Positions 28,408 to 37,198 of a stretch of 64,000 nucleotides of DNA are shown one piece after another. The notes under the pieces are model-generated. The model did not search any database. It saw only the letters and a program-made list of their open reading frames with translations, and had not been told where the DNA came from. Origin of the DNA: Rhizobium glycinendophyticum (lineage in GTDB: Bacteria; Pseudomonadota; Alphaproteobacteria; Rhizobiales; Rhizobiaceae); assembly GCF_006443685.1 (NCBI RefSeq), contig NZ_VFYP01000008.1, positions 1-64,000 on the forward strand, read 5' to 3'. The position numbers and the translations under genes are program-made. Positions within the stretch are counted from its first letter, which is position 1, and every line of letters starts with the position of its first letter.

Positions 28408-28590
28408 TTCACGCCCGTCGGCCTTGCCCGCGATCAAGGTGAAGCTGGTCGGCATGCACGGCGCAGGCGATGAGCTCACCGGTGTTGTCGCCGCCGAACT
28501 TGCTAAGAGCAGCGCGATTGCTGTTGCGCTCGCTACTGCAAATGAGGCTGCGGCGAAACTTTTAAGCGCAGTGCGGCCGGAACCGGATTA
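28408..28590 (+). pseudogene. C-terminal remnant of a PfkB/ribokinase-family sugar kinase
   Basis: In an otherwise gene-free stretch (28142-28710) the plus strand reads PAIKVKLVGMHGAGDELTG and continues for about 35 more residues to a stop at 28588-28590. MHGAGDELTG matches the PfkB catalytic motif GAGD, and the tail matches the last helices of that family. There is no start and no upstream domain. It follows the dehydratase gene, so it is probably the stump of a 2-keto-3-deoxy-sugar kinase of the same module. The remaining spacer shows nothing else. Confidence 0.55.
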
Positions 28591-28710
28591 AGCACCACAC
28601 GCCCGAAGCATGCACTGGTTGATTTTGGCGGCGCATGTTCTCGTTGGCGCGTTAATTATCAGATGGCTCGCCGCATGTCGCATAATCAGATCGGAGCCTT
28701 AGTGTTGTTT

Positions 28711-29298
28711 TTAGGCTGCGCCCTTGTTTCTCACCTTGAAATTTGCAGGACTCCACCAGTTGGGTTCCTGACCAAGCAAAAGTTGAAAGAACCCTGCGGC
28801 ATAGGCAGTTTCCTGGTGCGCATTCTCCTTAAACGACCACCAACTGCGGAGGTCGTCGAGGGTTGCGTTTACCTGTACTTCGGAATGAAATTCTTGCTCC
28901 ATCGTCGCCGCATAAACGACGAGACAAAAAGTGGTAACGACGTAACCCTCGGGCCAAAATGCTTCTACAGAACTATCGTCGTTCAGGTACGAATGATTTG
29001 TAGCCTTTATCGGAATGTCTGCGATAAACTCGTTCAACATTAGCGAAGGCGCAAACTTGATAAAGTCCTCACGTTCTGCCTTGTCACCCGGTCTTTGAAC
29101 AGAAATTGCATCCAGCCATCGAAGAAAACAAGCAGCAAGCTTCTCATCGTCAATTAGAAATTGAACGCCTCTTAGCTCGGAAAAAATCTCGGTATACTGG
29201 TAGAACGCCTCTTTGAACCAACGAAATTGCCGAGCTGCAATTCGGATTGGTTGATTCGAACGAGGCAACGTCGCCAAAGCTTTCGCCAGATCAAACAT
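28711..29298 (-). CDS. Hypothetical protein, last gene of the sugar operon
   Basis: 195 residues from the ATG at 29298 (MFDLAKALATLPR), which overlaps the upstream stop (ATGTTTGA). Soluble, rich in Trp and Phe, with FRWFKEAFYQYTEIFSELRG and a WWSFKENAHQETAYAAGFFQLLLGQ segment. No motif or family recognised. The stop/start overlap with the 234-residue gene, and through it with the kinase and importer, argues for a role in the same pathway. Confidence 0.65.
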   Translation of the reverse strand: MFDLAKALATLPRSNQPIRIAARQFRWFKEAFYQYTEIFSELRGVQFLIDDEKLAACFLRWLDAISVQRPGDKAEREDFIKFAPSLMLNEFIADIPIKATNHSYLNDDSSVEAFWPEGYVVTTFCLVVYAATMEQEFHSEVQVNATLDDLRSWWSFKENAHQETAYAAGFFQLLLGQEPNWWSPANFKVRNKGAA

Positions 29299-29995
29299 GA
29301 GCACAAAACTTTTCCAACAGCGCCAGCGTCTGCTGGAGGTCCTCCCTGGTCAAAGCCTGAATAACGGTTTCTCTGCGAGCCAGGACAAGTTCCGCAGCGG
29401 AATAGGCAACTTCGATCCGCTCGTGCGGTTTCGTGTCCACAAGCATGGCAACCATTGTTGCGAATGCAGCGACACGCTGAAGATCGTGACATGGAATGTC
29501 TGGTCGACGTTTGGAAATGCTGGTTAAGGTACCTTCCAGCCTTGCGATGCCGATCAGAAGATGAGCGGCGTAACTGAGAATTCCTTCAGATCGATCTGCT
29601 TTGGTAAACGCTTCTTCCAAACCTCGTTGGCTCATGAAGACATCTTCCACGCCATACCGTTCCAGAACCACCTTGATCAAACGGTAATACGAGTCCGAGA
29701 ATGCGTAAGCAGAGTTTGTTGCCTCCAGCGCGTCCGACAGCCCCATTAATTGACGAGAACTGACGCCCAGCATCGTCCGAGCAATTTTGTTAAATCTGCC
29801 CTCCACGCTTTTCGCAATCGTCTCGAGTTCACCTAACGCGGATACGGCGATACTCGACGCAGGTGACGGAAGGTGTCGGGGAGCGTTTTCTTTTAAGGCC
29901 TCATGTCCGCGTCGCGCAGCAAAGCGGATGCCTCTGAGGGCGTCCTTGATGTACACTGTGTTCTCACCAAGATGGTGGCGCATGTCCAGAAACAT
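29291..29995 (-). CDS. Hypothetical helical protein in the sugar operon
   Basis: 234 residues, MFLDMRHHLGENTVYIKDAL start; the ATG at 29983 has a better distance from GGAGGG. Predicted all alpha, with an Arg/Ala-rich first third (DALRGIRFAARRGHEALKENA) and later helices (LLIGIARLEGTLTSISKRRP). No known fold or active-site motif. It starts 7 bases after the stop of the PfkB kinase and overlaps the next gene. It may bind or modify the sugar pathway enzymes, but there is no evidence for a precise function. Confidence 0.65.
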   Translation of the reverse strand: MFLDMRHHLGENTVYIKDALRGIRFAARRGHEALKENAPRHLPSPASSIAVSALGELETIAKSVEGRFNKIARTMLGVSSRQLMGLSDALEATNSAYAFSDSYYRLIKVVLERYGVEDVFMSQRGLEEAFTKADRSEGILSYAAHLLIGIARLEGTLTSISKRRPDIPCHDLQRVAAFATMVAMLVDTKPHERIEVAYSAAELVLARRETVIQALTREDLQQTLALLEKFCAHV

Positions 29996-30002
29996 CCCTC
30001 CG

Positions 30003-30992
30003 CTAAGCAGACGCTACCAAACTTGATGCCATGGAAGCCGAGTACCGGCGAGGCGTGACGTCAATGAATCTGCTGGTCGACTCATAGTCTACCACACCGG
30101 CCTGACTCCCCAAACCGGTAGCATTGAGTGCTGACGATGCTTGGCCCAATTCAACCGCATCCCGTGCCGACAGACCCTTGACCAGGCCGCTCGCAAAGCC
30201 CCCATTGAAGCAGTCGCCGCAGCCGCATGTACATTTCACTTCCACCTGGAACGCTGGAGAGTGAAATTCCAACCCCGATCGATCATGATAGTAAACCCCA
30301 TCGGCGCCAAGTGTCAGTATGACGCATCCCGCTCCTCTGTCTAACAGAAAGTCGGCCAAGTCCTTGTTCTCTTTCAGTCCGGACAGAGCCTTGGCCTCTT
30401 CTTCCGAAGGCAGGAAATAATCCGTGAATGGCAATAGGGCTTCTACTTTCGGCAAGTCCTGTGGAGTGGAAGCGAAGACGTCCAAAGTCGTGATGACACC
30501 GCGTCTGCGAGCCTCCGACATGATTTCCCTTGTCCGCCCAGTATCATCCATACGGTTCATCAGGCCCACACCGCCAACGTGCAAGATCTTTGTATCCAGC
30601 AAGCTATCAACGTCCGAGTCTGCCACGTAGAAGGCGTCAGTTGCACCACGTTTGTGCAAGGCAGGCCGGCTACCGTCCGGCCTCGTCGTCACAATCGATG
30701 ACGACGTGGAATAGCCTTCAAATCGTTGCATCATGCTGACGTCGATGCCATACGATTTCAGCTTCATTCGAACCCAGTCGCCCATGTCGTCGTAACCGAC
30801 GCCGCCAACTGCCTGAACCCGCAGCCCGTATTTCGCTGCAATTATCGCTGCAGAACCCGCGGCCCCGGATACCGCTAGCGTATAGTCTTCCACAAATAGT
30901 GTCTGTCCACCAGGAGGTATATCAGTGACCGGTCTGCAAAGAGCATCGAAGGTGTAAAAACCGACGCAGCTAAAATCGAAAGATGTTGACAT
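30003..30992 (-). CDS. PfkB-family carbohydrate kinase
   Basis: 329 residues. Ribokinase fold with the N-terminal SGAAGSAAIIAAKYGLRVQAVGGVGYDDMG substrate half and the C-terminal PfkB signature TCGCGDCFNGGFASGL; catalytic Asp260 lies in GCGD (usually GAGD, but Cys is tolerated in the family pattern). It would phosphorylate the imported sugar or its derivative. Its ATG overlaps the stop of the ABC ATPase gene (TAATG), so it is co-translated with the importer. Confidence 0.88.
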   Translation of the reverse strand: MSTSFDFSCVGFYTFDALCRPVTDIPPGGQTLFVEDYTLAVSGAAGSAAIIAAKYGLRVQAVGGVGYDDMGDWVRMKLKSYGIDVSMMQRFEGYSTSSSIVTTRPDGSRPALHKRGATDAFYVADSDVDSLLDTKILHVGGVGLMNRMDDTGRTREIMSEARRRGVITTLDVFASTPQDLPKVEALLPFTDYFLPSEEEAKALSGLKENKDLADFLLDRGAGCVILTLGADGVYYHDRSGLEFHSPAFQVEVKCTCGCGDCFNGGFASGLVKGLSARDAVELGQASSALNATGLGSQAGVVDYESTSRFIDVTPRRYSASMASSLVASA

Positions 30993-32035
30993 TAGCCCTC
31001 TCTCACTCGCATTCCGTCTTGTCCGAAGAAGTAGAGGCGATTTTGATCGAAACCAATCTGAATTGAACTATCGATTGGTGCCCGGAAATCGCGCGCGGCT
31101 TTCACTTCGATATGCTTGTCACCGGTGCGTACCGTCAAATACGTGATGTCGCCTGTAGGCTCGACTCCGTACACCGTGCCACGCAGCTCGGTGCCATCGA
31201 TTTTGCAGTCTTCTGGCCGGATACCCAGGGTTATGGGGCCGGAAAGCGAAGAAGGACATTTGACGTGGATACCGGGCGCGGAAAAGTTTCCGTCTTGGGC
31301 CTTGCCCTCGATCAAGTTCATGGGCGGTGAGCCTATGAAGCCGGCCACGAAAGTGTTGGCGGGATCAGAGTAAATCTCGTCAGGGGTGCCAATTTGCTGG
31401 ATCACGCCACGGTTCATGATGACGATCCTGTCGGCGAGGGTCATGGCTTCAATCTGATCATGGGTGACGTAGACGGTCGTGATACGGAGATCCCGCTGCA
31501 TGTGCTTGATCTGCACACGCATGCTCGCCCGCAGTTTTGCGTCGAGGTTCGAAAGAGGCTCATCCATCAAGAACACCTGAGGCTGTCGCACAATCGCGCG
31601 TGCGAGTGCGGCTCTCTGCCTCTGCCCCCCGGACATTGCACCCGGTTTTCTATCCAGAAAAGGGCCTAGCTCGACCATTTCTGCCGCCCTGCGTACGCGG
31701 CTGTCATGCTCGTCCTTAGGCACCTTGCGCATTCGCAGAGGGAAACGAATGTTTTCGTAGATCGACATGTTCGGGTACAAGGCATAACCCTGAAACACCA
31801 TGGCGACATCACGGTCACGTGCGTCTATGTCGTTCACGACCATGCCGCCGATGCTTATCTCACCACCCGTCGGATGCTCGAGGCCGGCAATCATCCTCAT
31901 GGTCGTCGTCTTTCCGCAACCAGAAGGCCCCAAGAGGACCAGAAATTCTTCGTCGGCTATATCTAACGAAACGTCCTTCACCCCGACGAATGAACCGAAG
32001 CTCTTTTCGACGTTTTTCAGCTGGATAGATGCCAT
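30992..32035 (-). CDS. CUT1 ABC importer ATP-binding protein (UgpC/MalK-like)
   Basis: 347 residues. Walker A GPSGCGKT (36-43), Q-loop FQGYALYPNMSIYENI, signature MSGGQRQR, Walker B FLMDEPLSNLDAK, switch His in VTHDQIEAM, then the OB-fold regulatory C-terminus (TLGIRPEDCKI) of the MalK type. It is 4 bases downstream of the permease gene. Such proteins power CUT1 importers for di- and monosaccharides, polyols or glycerol phosphate. Confidence 0.92.
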   Translation of the reverse strand: MASIQLKNVEKSFGSFVGVKDVSLDIADEEFLVLLGPSGCGKTTTMRMIAGLEHPTGGEISIGGMVVNDIDARDRDVAMVFQGYALYPNMSIYENIRFPLRMRKVPKDEHDSRVRRAAEMVELGPFLDRKPGAMSGGQRQRAALARAIVRQPQVFLMDEPLSNLDAKLRASMRVQIKHMQRDLRITTVYVTHDQIEAMTLADRIVIMNRGVIQQIGTPDEIYSDPANTFVAGFIGSPPMNLIEGKAQDGNFSAPGIHVKCPSSLSGPITLGIRPEDCKIDGTELRGTVYGVEPTGDITYLTVRTGDKHIEVKAARDFRAPIDSSIQIGFDQNRLYFFGQDGMRVREG

Positions 32036-32039
32036 GTGT

Positions 32040-32882
32040 TTATCCTTTCACGGCGCCCATGGTCAGTCCACGCGACAGGTGCTTCTGGATCAGGACCACA
32101 AGGATCAAAATAGGAGCGAAGGCGAGGAACGATACGAGCGCGATTGCGTTGTAGATGACCCCGTCCGAACCGCCGGTGAAGTTGGCGAGCGCGACCGACA
32201 TGGTATAGGCTTTGGAGGTCGACGCGATGAGCAGGGTGAACAAAAATTCGTTGATTGCGAAGATCGCGGCGATAACGGCGGCCGTAATAATGCCTGGAAG
32301 ACAAGCTGGGATGATTATTTCCCACAGTATTGTCATGTCGCCGGCACCGTCGGTCCGAGCCGCGTCTTCGAGTTCCTTAGGAATATCCAGCATGTAGCTG
32401 CGAATAATCCAAGTTACCAAGCTAAGGTTGATGGCCGCATAGATCAACATAAGCGCCCACACAGAGTCGAGTAGTCCGATATTTTTGAAGAGAAAGAAGA
32501 TGGGGACCGCTACAATGGCTGGAGCCATCATGCGGGTCGACAGAATGTAGAAGCCTATATCCTCGCGCCCGCGGAATTCGTAACGTGCAAGCGCGTAAGC
32601 TGCTGGGATGGCCAGCACGAGGTCAATGACCACCGATCCTGCGACCGCAAGCACGGAGTTTCTCAAGTACAGGGCAATTGGCCAATCGCTGATCAGCAAG
32701 CGCCATGCATCGAGGCTCCAAGTGGGCCAGTAAATGGGTTTCGGGACGATGATTTCGGTTCTGGGACGGAACCCAATTGTGAAGAACCATACAATCGGAG
32801 CGAGACACACAATCGCCCAAGCACCAAGAACCAGATATCGCAGCAGCAAACTCTCGCCGCCAGATTTTCGAACGCTAGCCAT
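32040..32882 (-). CDS. CUT1 ABC importer permease (UgpE/MalG-like)
   Basis: 280 residues from the ATG at 32882 (MASVRKSGGE), one base after the upstream stop. Six membrane helices, with the EAA motif in ELEDAARTDGAGDMTILWEIIIPACLPG. Forms the channel with the permease encoded next to it. Confidence 0.9.
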   Translation of the reverse strand: MASVRKSGGESLLLRYLVLGAWAIVCLAPIVWFFTIGFRPRTEIIVPKPIYWPTWSLDAWRLLISDWPIALYLRNSVLAVAGSVVIDLVLAIPAAYALARYEFRGREDIGFYILSTRMMAPAIVAVPIFFLFKNIGLLDSVWALMLIYAAINLSLVTWIIRSYMLDIPKELEDAARTDGAGDMTILWEIIIPACLPGIITAAVIAAIFAINEFLFTLLIASTSKAYTMSVALANFTGGSDGVIYNAIALVSFLAFAPILILVVLIQKHLSRGLTMGAVKG

Positions 32883-32883
32883 A

Positions 32884-33825
32884 TCAAGATTTCCCGGATC
32901 TGAATGCGCGTTTGACGACAGTCTGCGCGACAAAAACAGTGAAGATCAGCATCAACACCGATGCGGCGGAAGCGTATCCAAAGTTGAACATTCTGAAGCC
33001 CTGGCGGTAAATAAAGAAACTCATCGTCTCCGTGGCACCGCCTGGAGTCCCCTGGGTCATGATGTAAACGTTGGTGAACATCGTCGTGATGTCGATGCCG
33101 CGAAGTGTTACGGCGACTACAATCACTGGGCGCATCATTGGCAGCGAGATGTTCCAGAATATGCTGCTCCAGCTTGCGCCATCCAACCGAGCAGCCTCTT
33201 CGATCTCTTCATCTTGACCTTGCAAAGCGCCTACAAAGATAATGAAAAGAAAGGGTGTCCACTGCCAAACATCAGCAACTATCAGAGTTAGACGCGCTAA
33301 CCAAACTGATGCCAACCAGTCGACGTTGCTAGATACGATTCCAGCAGACATCAACAAGTCGGATATCACGCGGCCATCATTGAAAGCCAACTTCCAGATG
33401 AACGCTACTGCGGAGGGCATGAACAGCATTGGCATCAGAAAGATGATGCGCCAGCCGCGCACCAGCGGGTCACGGTAGCAAAAGAATGCGACCGTCATCG
33501 CAATGATGGTCTGCAGCGTCAGCGATATACCGCCTATGATTGCAGTGTTGCCCAGCGCTGCCCAGAATTCGCGATCTTGGATGATCCTCACATAATTATC
33601 GAGCCCAGCCCAAGTCCATGAGACGAACCTGACGACGAAAAGACTTTGGTATATCGCGAATATCCCCGGATACAGTGTGATGACCAGGAGGTATGCGACC
33701 GCCGGTCCCACCAGCAGATAGGGGAACATGGTGCGCGACATAGCAGAACGGGGGCGCAACTTGCGCGAAGCGTTGGAGGCGGCAGAAGCCGCCTCCGGAT
33801 TGGTTGTCGTTGATGAGTAAGTCAT
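32884..33825 (-). CDS. CUT1 ABC importer permease (UgpA/MalF-like)
   Basis: 313 residues. A 30-residue Ala/Ser-rich cytoplasmic lead, then six membrane helices (first one FPYLLVGPAVAYLLVITLYPG). EAA-type loop EEIEEAARLDGASWSSIFWNISLPMMRP. It starts 2 bases after the stop of the binding protein and ends one base before the second permease. Confidence 0.9.
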   Translation of the reverse strand: MTYSSTTTNPEAASAASNASRKLRPRSAMSRTMFPYLLVGPAVAYLLVITLYPGIFAIYQSLFVVRFVSWTWAGLDNYVRIIQDREFWAALGNTAIIGGISLTLQTIIAMTVAFFCYRDPLVRGWRIIFLMPMLFMPSAVAFIWKLAFNDGRVISDLLMSAGIVSSNVDWLASVWLARLTLIVADVWQWTPFLFIIFVGALQGQDEEIEEAARLDGASWSSIFWNISLPMMRPVIVVAVTLRGIDITTMFTNVYIMTQGTPGGATETMSFFIYRQGFRMFNFGYASAASVLMLIFTVFVAQTVVKRAFRSGKS

Positions 33826-33827
33826 GG

Positions 33828-35384
33828 TTAGAACGGCAGTGCCTTGCCCTTGCCGACGTACAGCCCAGGTGCTGCATCCGTATAAGCAATGGGCGCGTTT
33901 CCACCGGAGAAGCCATTCTTCTCCATGATGCTAATCCAAGCCTTCTGCCCGTTGTCGAGGGCTTCCTTCGCTGATATCTGCCCGGTGACTGCGCGGTTGA
34001 TTTCGTTGCCCAAGGCTTGCTCCATTTCAAACATGCCTGGAATACGCGGAGCACACCAAGCGTGTTCAAGGCTGTCGGCCCAAACCTTCATCGGCTGGCT
34101 TACTGCCTGCAGTCGTTCGTTCGATAGGACGGACCGATAACCCGGAGCAACGCCATTAGCGTTGGCTTCGTTCATTGCCATGATCGACGAAGTGGTAAGG
34201 AAGGCCAGCATAAGGAATGCCCCCTCCGGGTTCTGAGAAGTGGCCGCGACGCAAGAGGTCGAACCTGCGATATTCGGCGGAGCAAATACGCCGCCTGAAA
34301 TTCGGGGTTCATAAATGGTGACGAAATCATCGACAATTTTCGACTGATCCGGGCGCATCGCTTGTGTGCCGCTGTCTTGCCAGCTTACGTTTGCCGCCAA
34401 TTGTCCACCGAGCCACGCGGCGCGGTTCTCGCCCCATCCTGCGCCCGACACACCTTCAATCGCGTTCTTCTGCAGCGCGAGAATGATGTCCATCGCCTTC
34501 ATGCCCGCATCACTGGTCAGTTGCGGGTTCCATTCGCTGTCGAACAAGTTAAGGCCGGCTTGCGCTGCGATGTGCTCCCAAGTGTACGTAGCCCAGAAGC
34601 CGCGAGCTGCCATTAGGCCAACACCTGCAACGCCACCGCCGAGCTTATTAGCCTCAGCGGTGATGCGGATCAGCTCATCATAGGTCGGCACAGATTGCGC
34701 TCGATCGATTGGCCCGCCCAAGATTTTCTCCATGCTCGACTTTCGGAGATGGACCATCTGGATGTCGCAGTCGAACGGAATGCCGACAAGTTTTCCACCG
34801 ACATAGCCATAGTTGAGGCGGTACGTGTCATAGAAGTCGTCAAGCGGAAGCTTCCATTTCTCCGCGTACTCGGAAAGGTCTGCGAGGAAGCCGGGCGCAG
34901 CAAAGTCACCAAGCCACGGAGAGAAGAACTGCAGAGCGTCGAAAGATGCGTTACCAGAAATGAATTCTGAAACCGCCTTGTCATAGAAGCTGTCGTCGGG
35001 AATCGGAACAAGTTCAACTTTAATGCCCGACAATTGCTCGAATGGCTTCAGCCCTTCAGCGGCAGACTCCTGGTCTGCCGCACCAACCGCGAACCGAACT
35101 ACCTTGCCAGCTTGTTCAGAGCGAACTTTTTCCCAATCGACCGTCCGTATCCAATCCTTCGCGGGATCCCACAGCGGATCATCGCTCATGCTGTAGAGCT
35201 TACGATAGTCTTCGCGAACGTAGTCTTTGACGGAGATCTTATCCAAAACGGACTGGATATCCGGCAGAGCCGACTGAGCAAATGCTGGTAGCCGAAGTGC
35301 GGTAGCGGCGCCCGCGACCAGGCCGACTGACGCGGTATGCCTCAGAAAGCCGCGACGTGACACGCTCGAATCTAAGATTTTCAT
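33828..35384 (-). CDS. CUT1 ABC importer sugar-binding protein, Tat-type signal
   Basis: 518 residues from the ATG at 35384, which has GGGAGGAG 6 bases upstream. The N-terminus MKILDSSVSRRGFLRHTASV has a twin-arginine motif (SRRGFLR) and a hydrophobic stretch ending in PAFAQS, so export by Tat is likely. The body is a family 1 extracellular binding protein (GIKVELVPIPDDSFYDKAVSEFISGN). First gene of the operon importer - kinase - two unknown genes, divergent from the SorC regulator. Confidence 0.9.
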   Translation of the reverse strand: MKILDSSVSRRGFLRHTASVGLVAGAATALRLPAFAQSALPDIQSVLDKISVKDYVREDYRKLYSMSDDPLWDPAKDWIRTVDWEKVRSEQAGKVVRFAVGAADQESAAEGLKPFEQLSGIKVELVPIPDDSFYDKAVSEFISGNASFDALQFFSPWLGDFAAPGFLADLSEYAEKWKLPLDDFYDTYRLNYGYVGGKLVGIPFDCDIQMVHLRKSSMEKILGGPIDRAQSVPTYDELIRITAEANKLGGGVAGVGLMAARGFWATYTWEHIAAQAGLNLFDSEWNPQLTSDAGMKAMDIILALQKNAIEGVSGAGWGENRAAWLGGQLAANVSWQDSGTQAMRPDQSKIVDDFVTIYEPRISGGVFAPPNIAGSTSCVAATSQNPEGAFLMLAFLTTSSIMAMNEANANGVAPGYRSVLSNERLQAVSQPMKVWADSLEHAWCAPRIPGMFEMEQALGNEINRAVTGQISAKEALDNGQKAWISIMEKNGFSGGNAPIAYTDAAPGLYVGKGKALPF

Positions 35385-35775
35385 GATGTACTCCTCCCAA
35401 CCCGAATAAATCAGTTGAATGCCAATGGAGGCAAGACTGTTTAGTGCGGCCTCCACTCCGCACTGCATCCTGGCAATTGCTCCAAACAAGCAGAACAATT
35501 GCTATCGAAAAATATCATGTGTTCACATTCGCGATCTGTCAACTGCTTTATTGCGCGCTCTGGCCCCGTGGTCAGAACATGAGAATTCATTTCAGATTAA
35601 TTGTGCGCCGCAACGATTACCTCGCGACCGTTGCGGCCTCGTCCACTGACAGCCTATGCACCTCAGGCTGAATCTAGTACATCAGTAGAGGCCGTGTCAT
35701 GAAGTGCAGTGGCCCGGTGAGCATTCTTGATTGTCTAACGCGCTGCCTAAATGACCAACGAAACAAGGAGACTAT
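35385..35775. promoter_or_regulatory. Divergent promoter region of the sugar regulon
   Basis: 391 bases without a gene between the binding-protein gene (minus) and the SorC regulator (plus). It must hold both promoters and probably the SorC operator. I see AT-rich stretches near 35500-35520 and 35590 but no repeat strong enough to call an operator. Confidence 0.4.
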
Positions 35776-36750
35776 ATGCAGGTGAATCCCTCGGCCGTGG
35801 TGGTTCAGAGCGAGGCTGAGAGGCTACGGGCGCGCGTAGCCTGGCTTTATCACATCGAAAACTACACACAGAACGACATTGCGTCCCAGCTCGGCATCAA
35901 TCGGGTCATGGTTGTGAGGCTCCTGGCAGAGGCGCGCCGCCGCAATGAGGTTAGAGTGACGATCTCTTCTACTCTGTCAGAAATGACGGCGTTAGAGCGG
36001 CAGCTCGAAACCCACTACGGTATTGGCAAAGTAATAGTGGCGCCTTTCGCAGATGCTGATGGAGATCCGACCAAAGTCATTGCCGCTGCTGCCGGGGCTC
36101 TGATATCGTCTCTCATGCATTCAGGGATGGTCGTTGGCGTGGGATGGGGGAGGACCCTCTACAATACGCTGCCGTTCATTGCAGGGGCAGCGCTCGACGA
36201 CTTCAGGGTCGTTTCCTTGCTTGGTGGCATTTCGGCCGCACGCCGTTTCAACCCTGCCGAATTTGCATGGCAGTTTGCTGAGCTATTCAAGGGCGAAGGT
36301 TTCCTTGTTACTGCGCCAGCAGTAGTGGACAGCCCCGAAACCAAGCACGCATTACTGGAGCGGTGCGGGTTGGCTGCGATATTCGAGATGGCTGACAAGC
36401 TTGATGTAGCTTTGTTGTCGGTTGGTGGGATATCCGCACTCACAACGAGCTATCGAACAGGATATCTGTCCGAGGCGGACAGGCGATCTCTCATGGATGC
36501 CGGTGCCGTGGGTGACATTCTATACAATTTTATCGATAAAGAAGGCCGGCTAGTCGATCACGAGGTCAATGCAAGGGTTATCTCTGTAAGCTTAGAGCGA
36601 CTTCGTCGGACCCCGGAGCGGGTTTTGATTTCGGGAGGGCCTGAGAAACTGCATGCCCTCCGGGCATCAATTTCCACAATCAAACCGACCATTTTCGTCA
36701 CTGATGAGCAAACTGCGGGGGCGTTGCTGCAGCTTCGTCCAGTTGACTAG
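35776..36750 (+). CDS. SorC-family sugar-responsive transcriptional regulator
   Basis: 324 residues, preceded by AAGGAG. Helix-turn-helix at about 33-66 (ENYTQNDIASQLGINRVMVVRLLAEARRR), then the SorC effector domain with GVGWGRTLYNTL, SLLGGISAARRFNP and VGGISALTT, the sugar-phosphate pocket of the DeoR/SorC type. It divides the regulon (importer to the left, enzymes to the right) and is the probable control of both. The usual inducer in the family is a phosphorylated pathway sugar. Confidence 0.9.
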   Translation: MQVNPSAVVVQSEAERLRARVAWLYHIENYTQNDIASQLGINRVMVVRLLAEARRRNEVRVTISSTLSEMTALERQLETHYGIGKVIVAPFADADGDPTKVIAAAAGALISSLMHSGMVVGVGWGRTLYNTLPFIAGAALDDFRVVSLLGGISAARRFNPAEFAWQFAELFKGEGFLVTAPAVVDSPETKHALLERCGLAAIFEMADKLDVALLSVGGISALTTSYRTGYLSEADRRSLMDAGAVGDILYNFIDKEGRLVDHEVNARVISVSLERLRRTPERVLISGGPEKLHALRASISTIKPTIFVTDEQTAGALLQLRPVD

Positions 36751-37198
36751 CGAGCTCTCAGATCTGCTGCCGCAACTTCGGCTAGGATCATCGGAGGCCT
36801 CTTCCAACCGGGGTGTCAGTCGAATTAGTTCGCCAAACGCAGCTTCCTTCGAGAAGGCGCTGGCGCTGGCATGCGCATCGCACGGCCTAGATAACCCTTA
36901 GGCTGCGCCCTGACGCTGTCCTATCTCGTGCCAGGGTGAGGTTCCGCTGGTCGGTCGCCCCCACCTCCCTAAGTCTGGGGCAGGTTTTCCTTCCCCCACG
37001 CATATGAGGAGCTTGCCCCCGGTGTGCCGCACCATCAGAATCGACGTAGCTAAATGCGCTTATCGAGGTGCGATAAGTTCAAAGTGGCAAGTGATCTCGG
37101 GCTCATCAGGCATTAAACTCGCTTGTGGGCGAACAAGTATCTTGACGAAATAACAAATGTACAATACCTGTCTTTCCGGATTGATCTGGGAGGAAAGA
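36751..37198. other. Gene-free spacer before the oxidoreductase operon
   Basis: 448 bases. No frame with a credible start and codon pattern on either strand. The first 150 bases are GC-rich and look like worn coding sequence; the last 60 are AT-rich and carry ATGTACAATA (37157-37166), which shares TGTACAA with the repeats upstream of the chemoreceptor. The promoter of the downstream operon should lie here. Confidence 0.35.
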
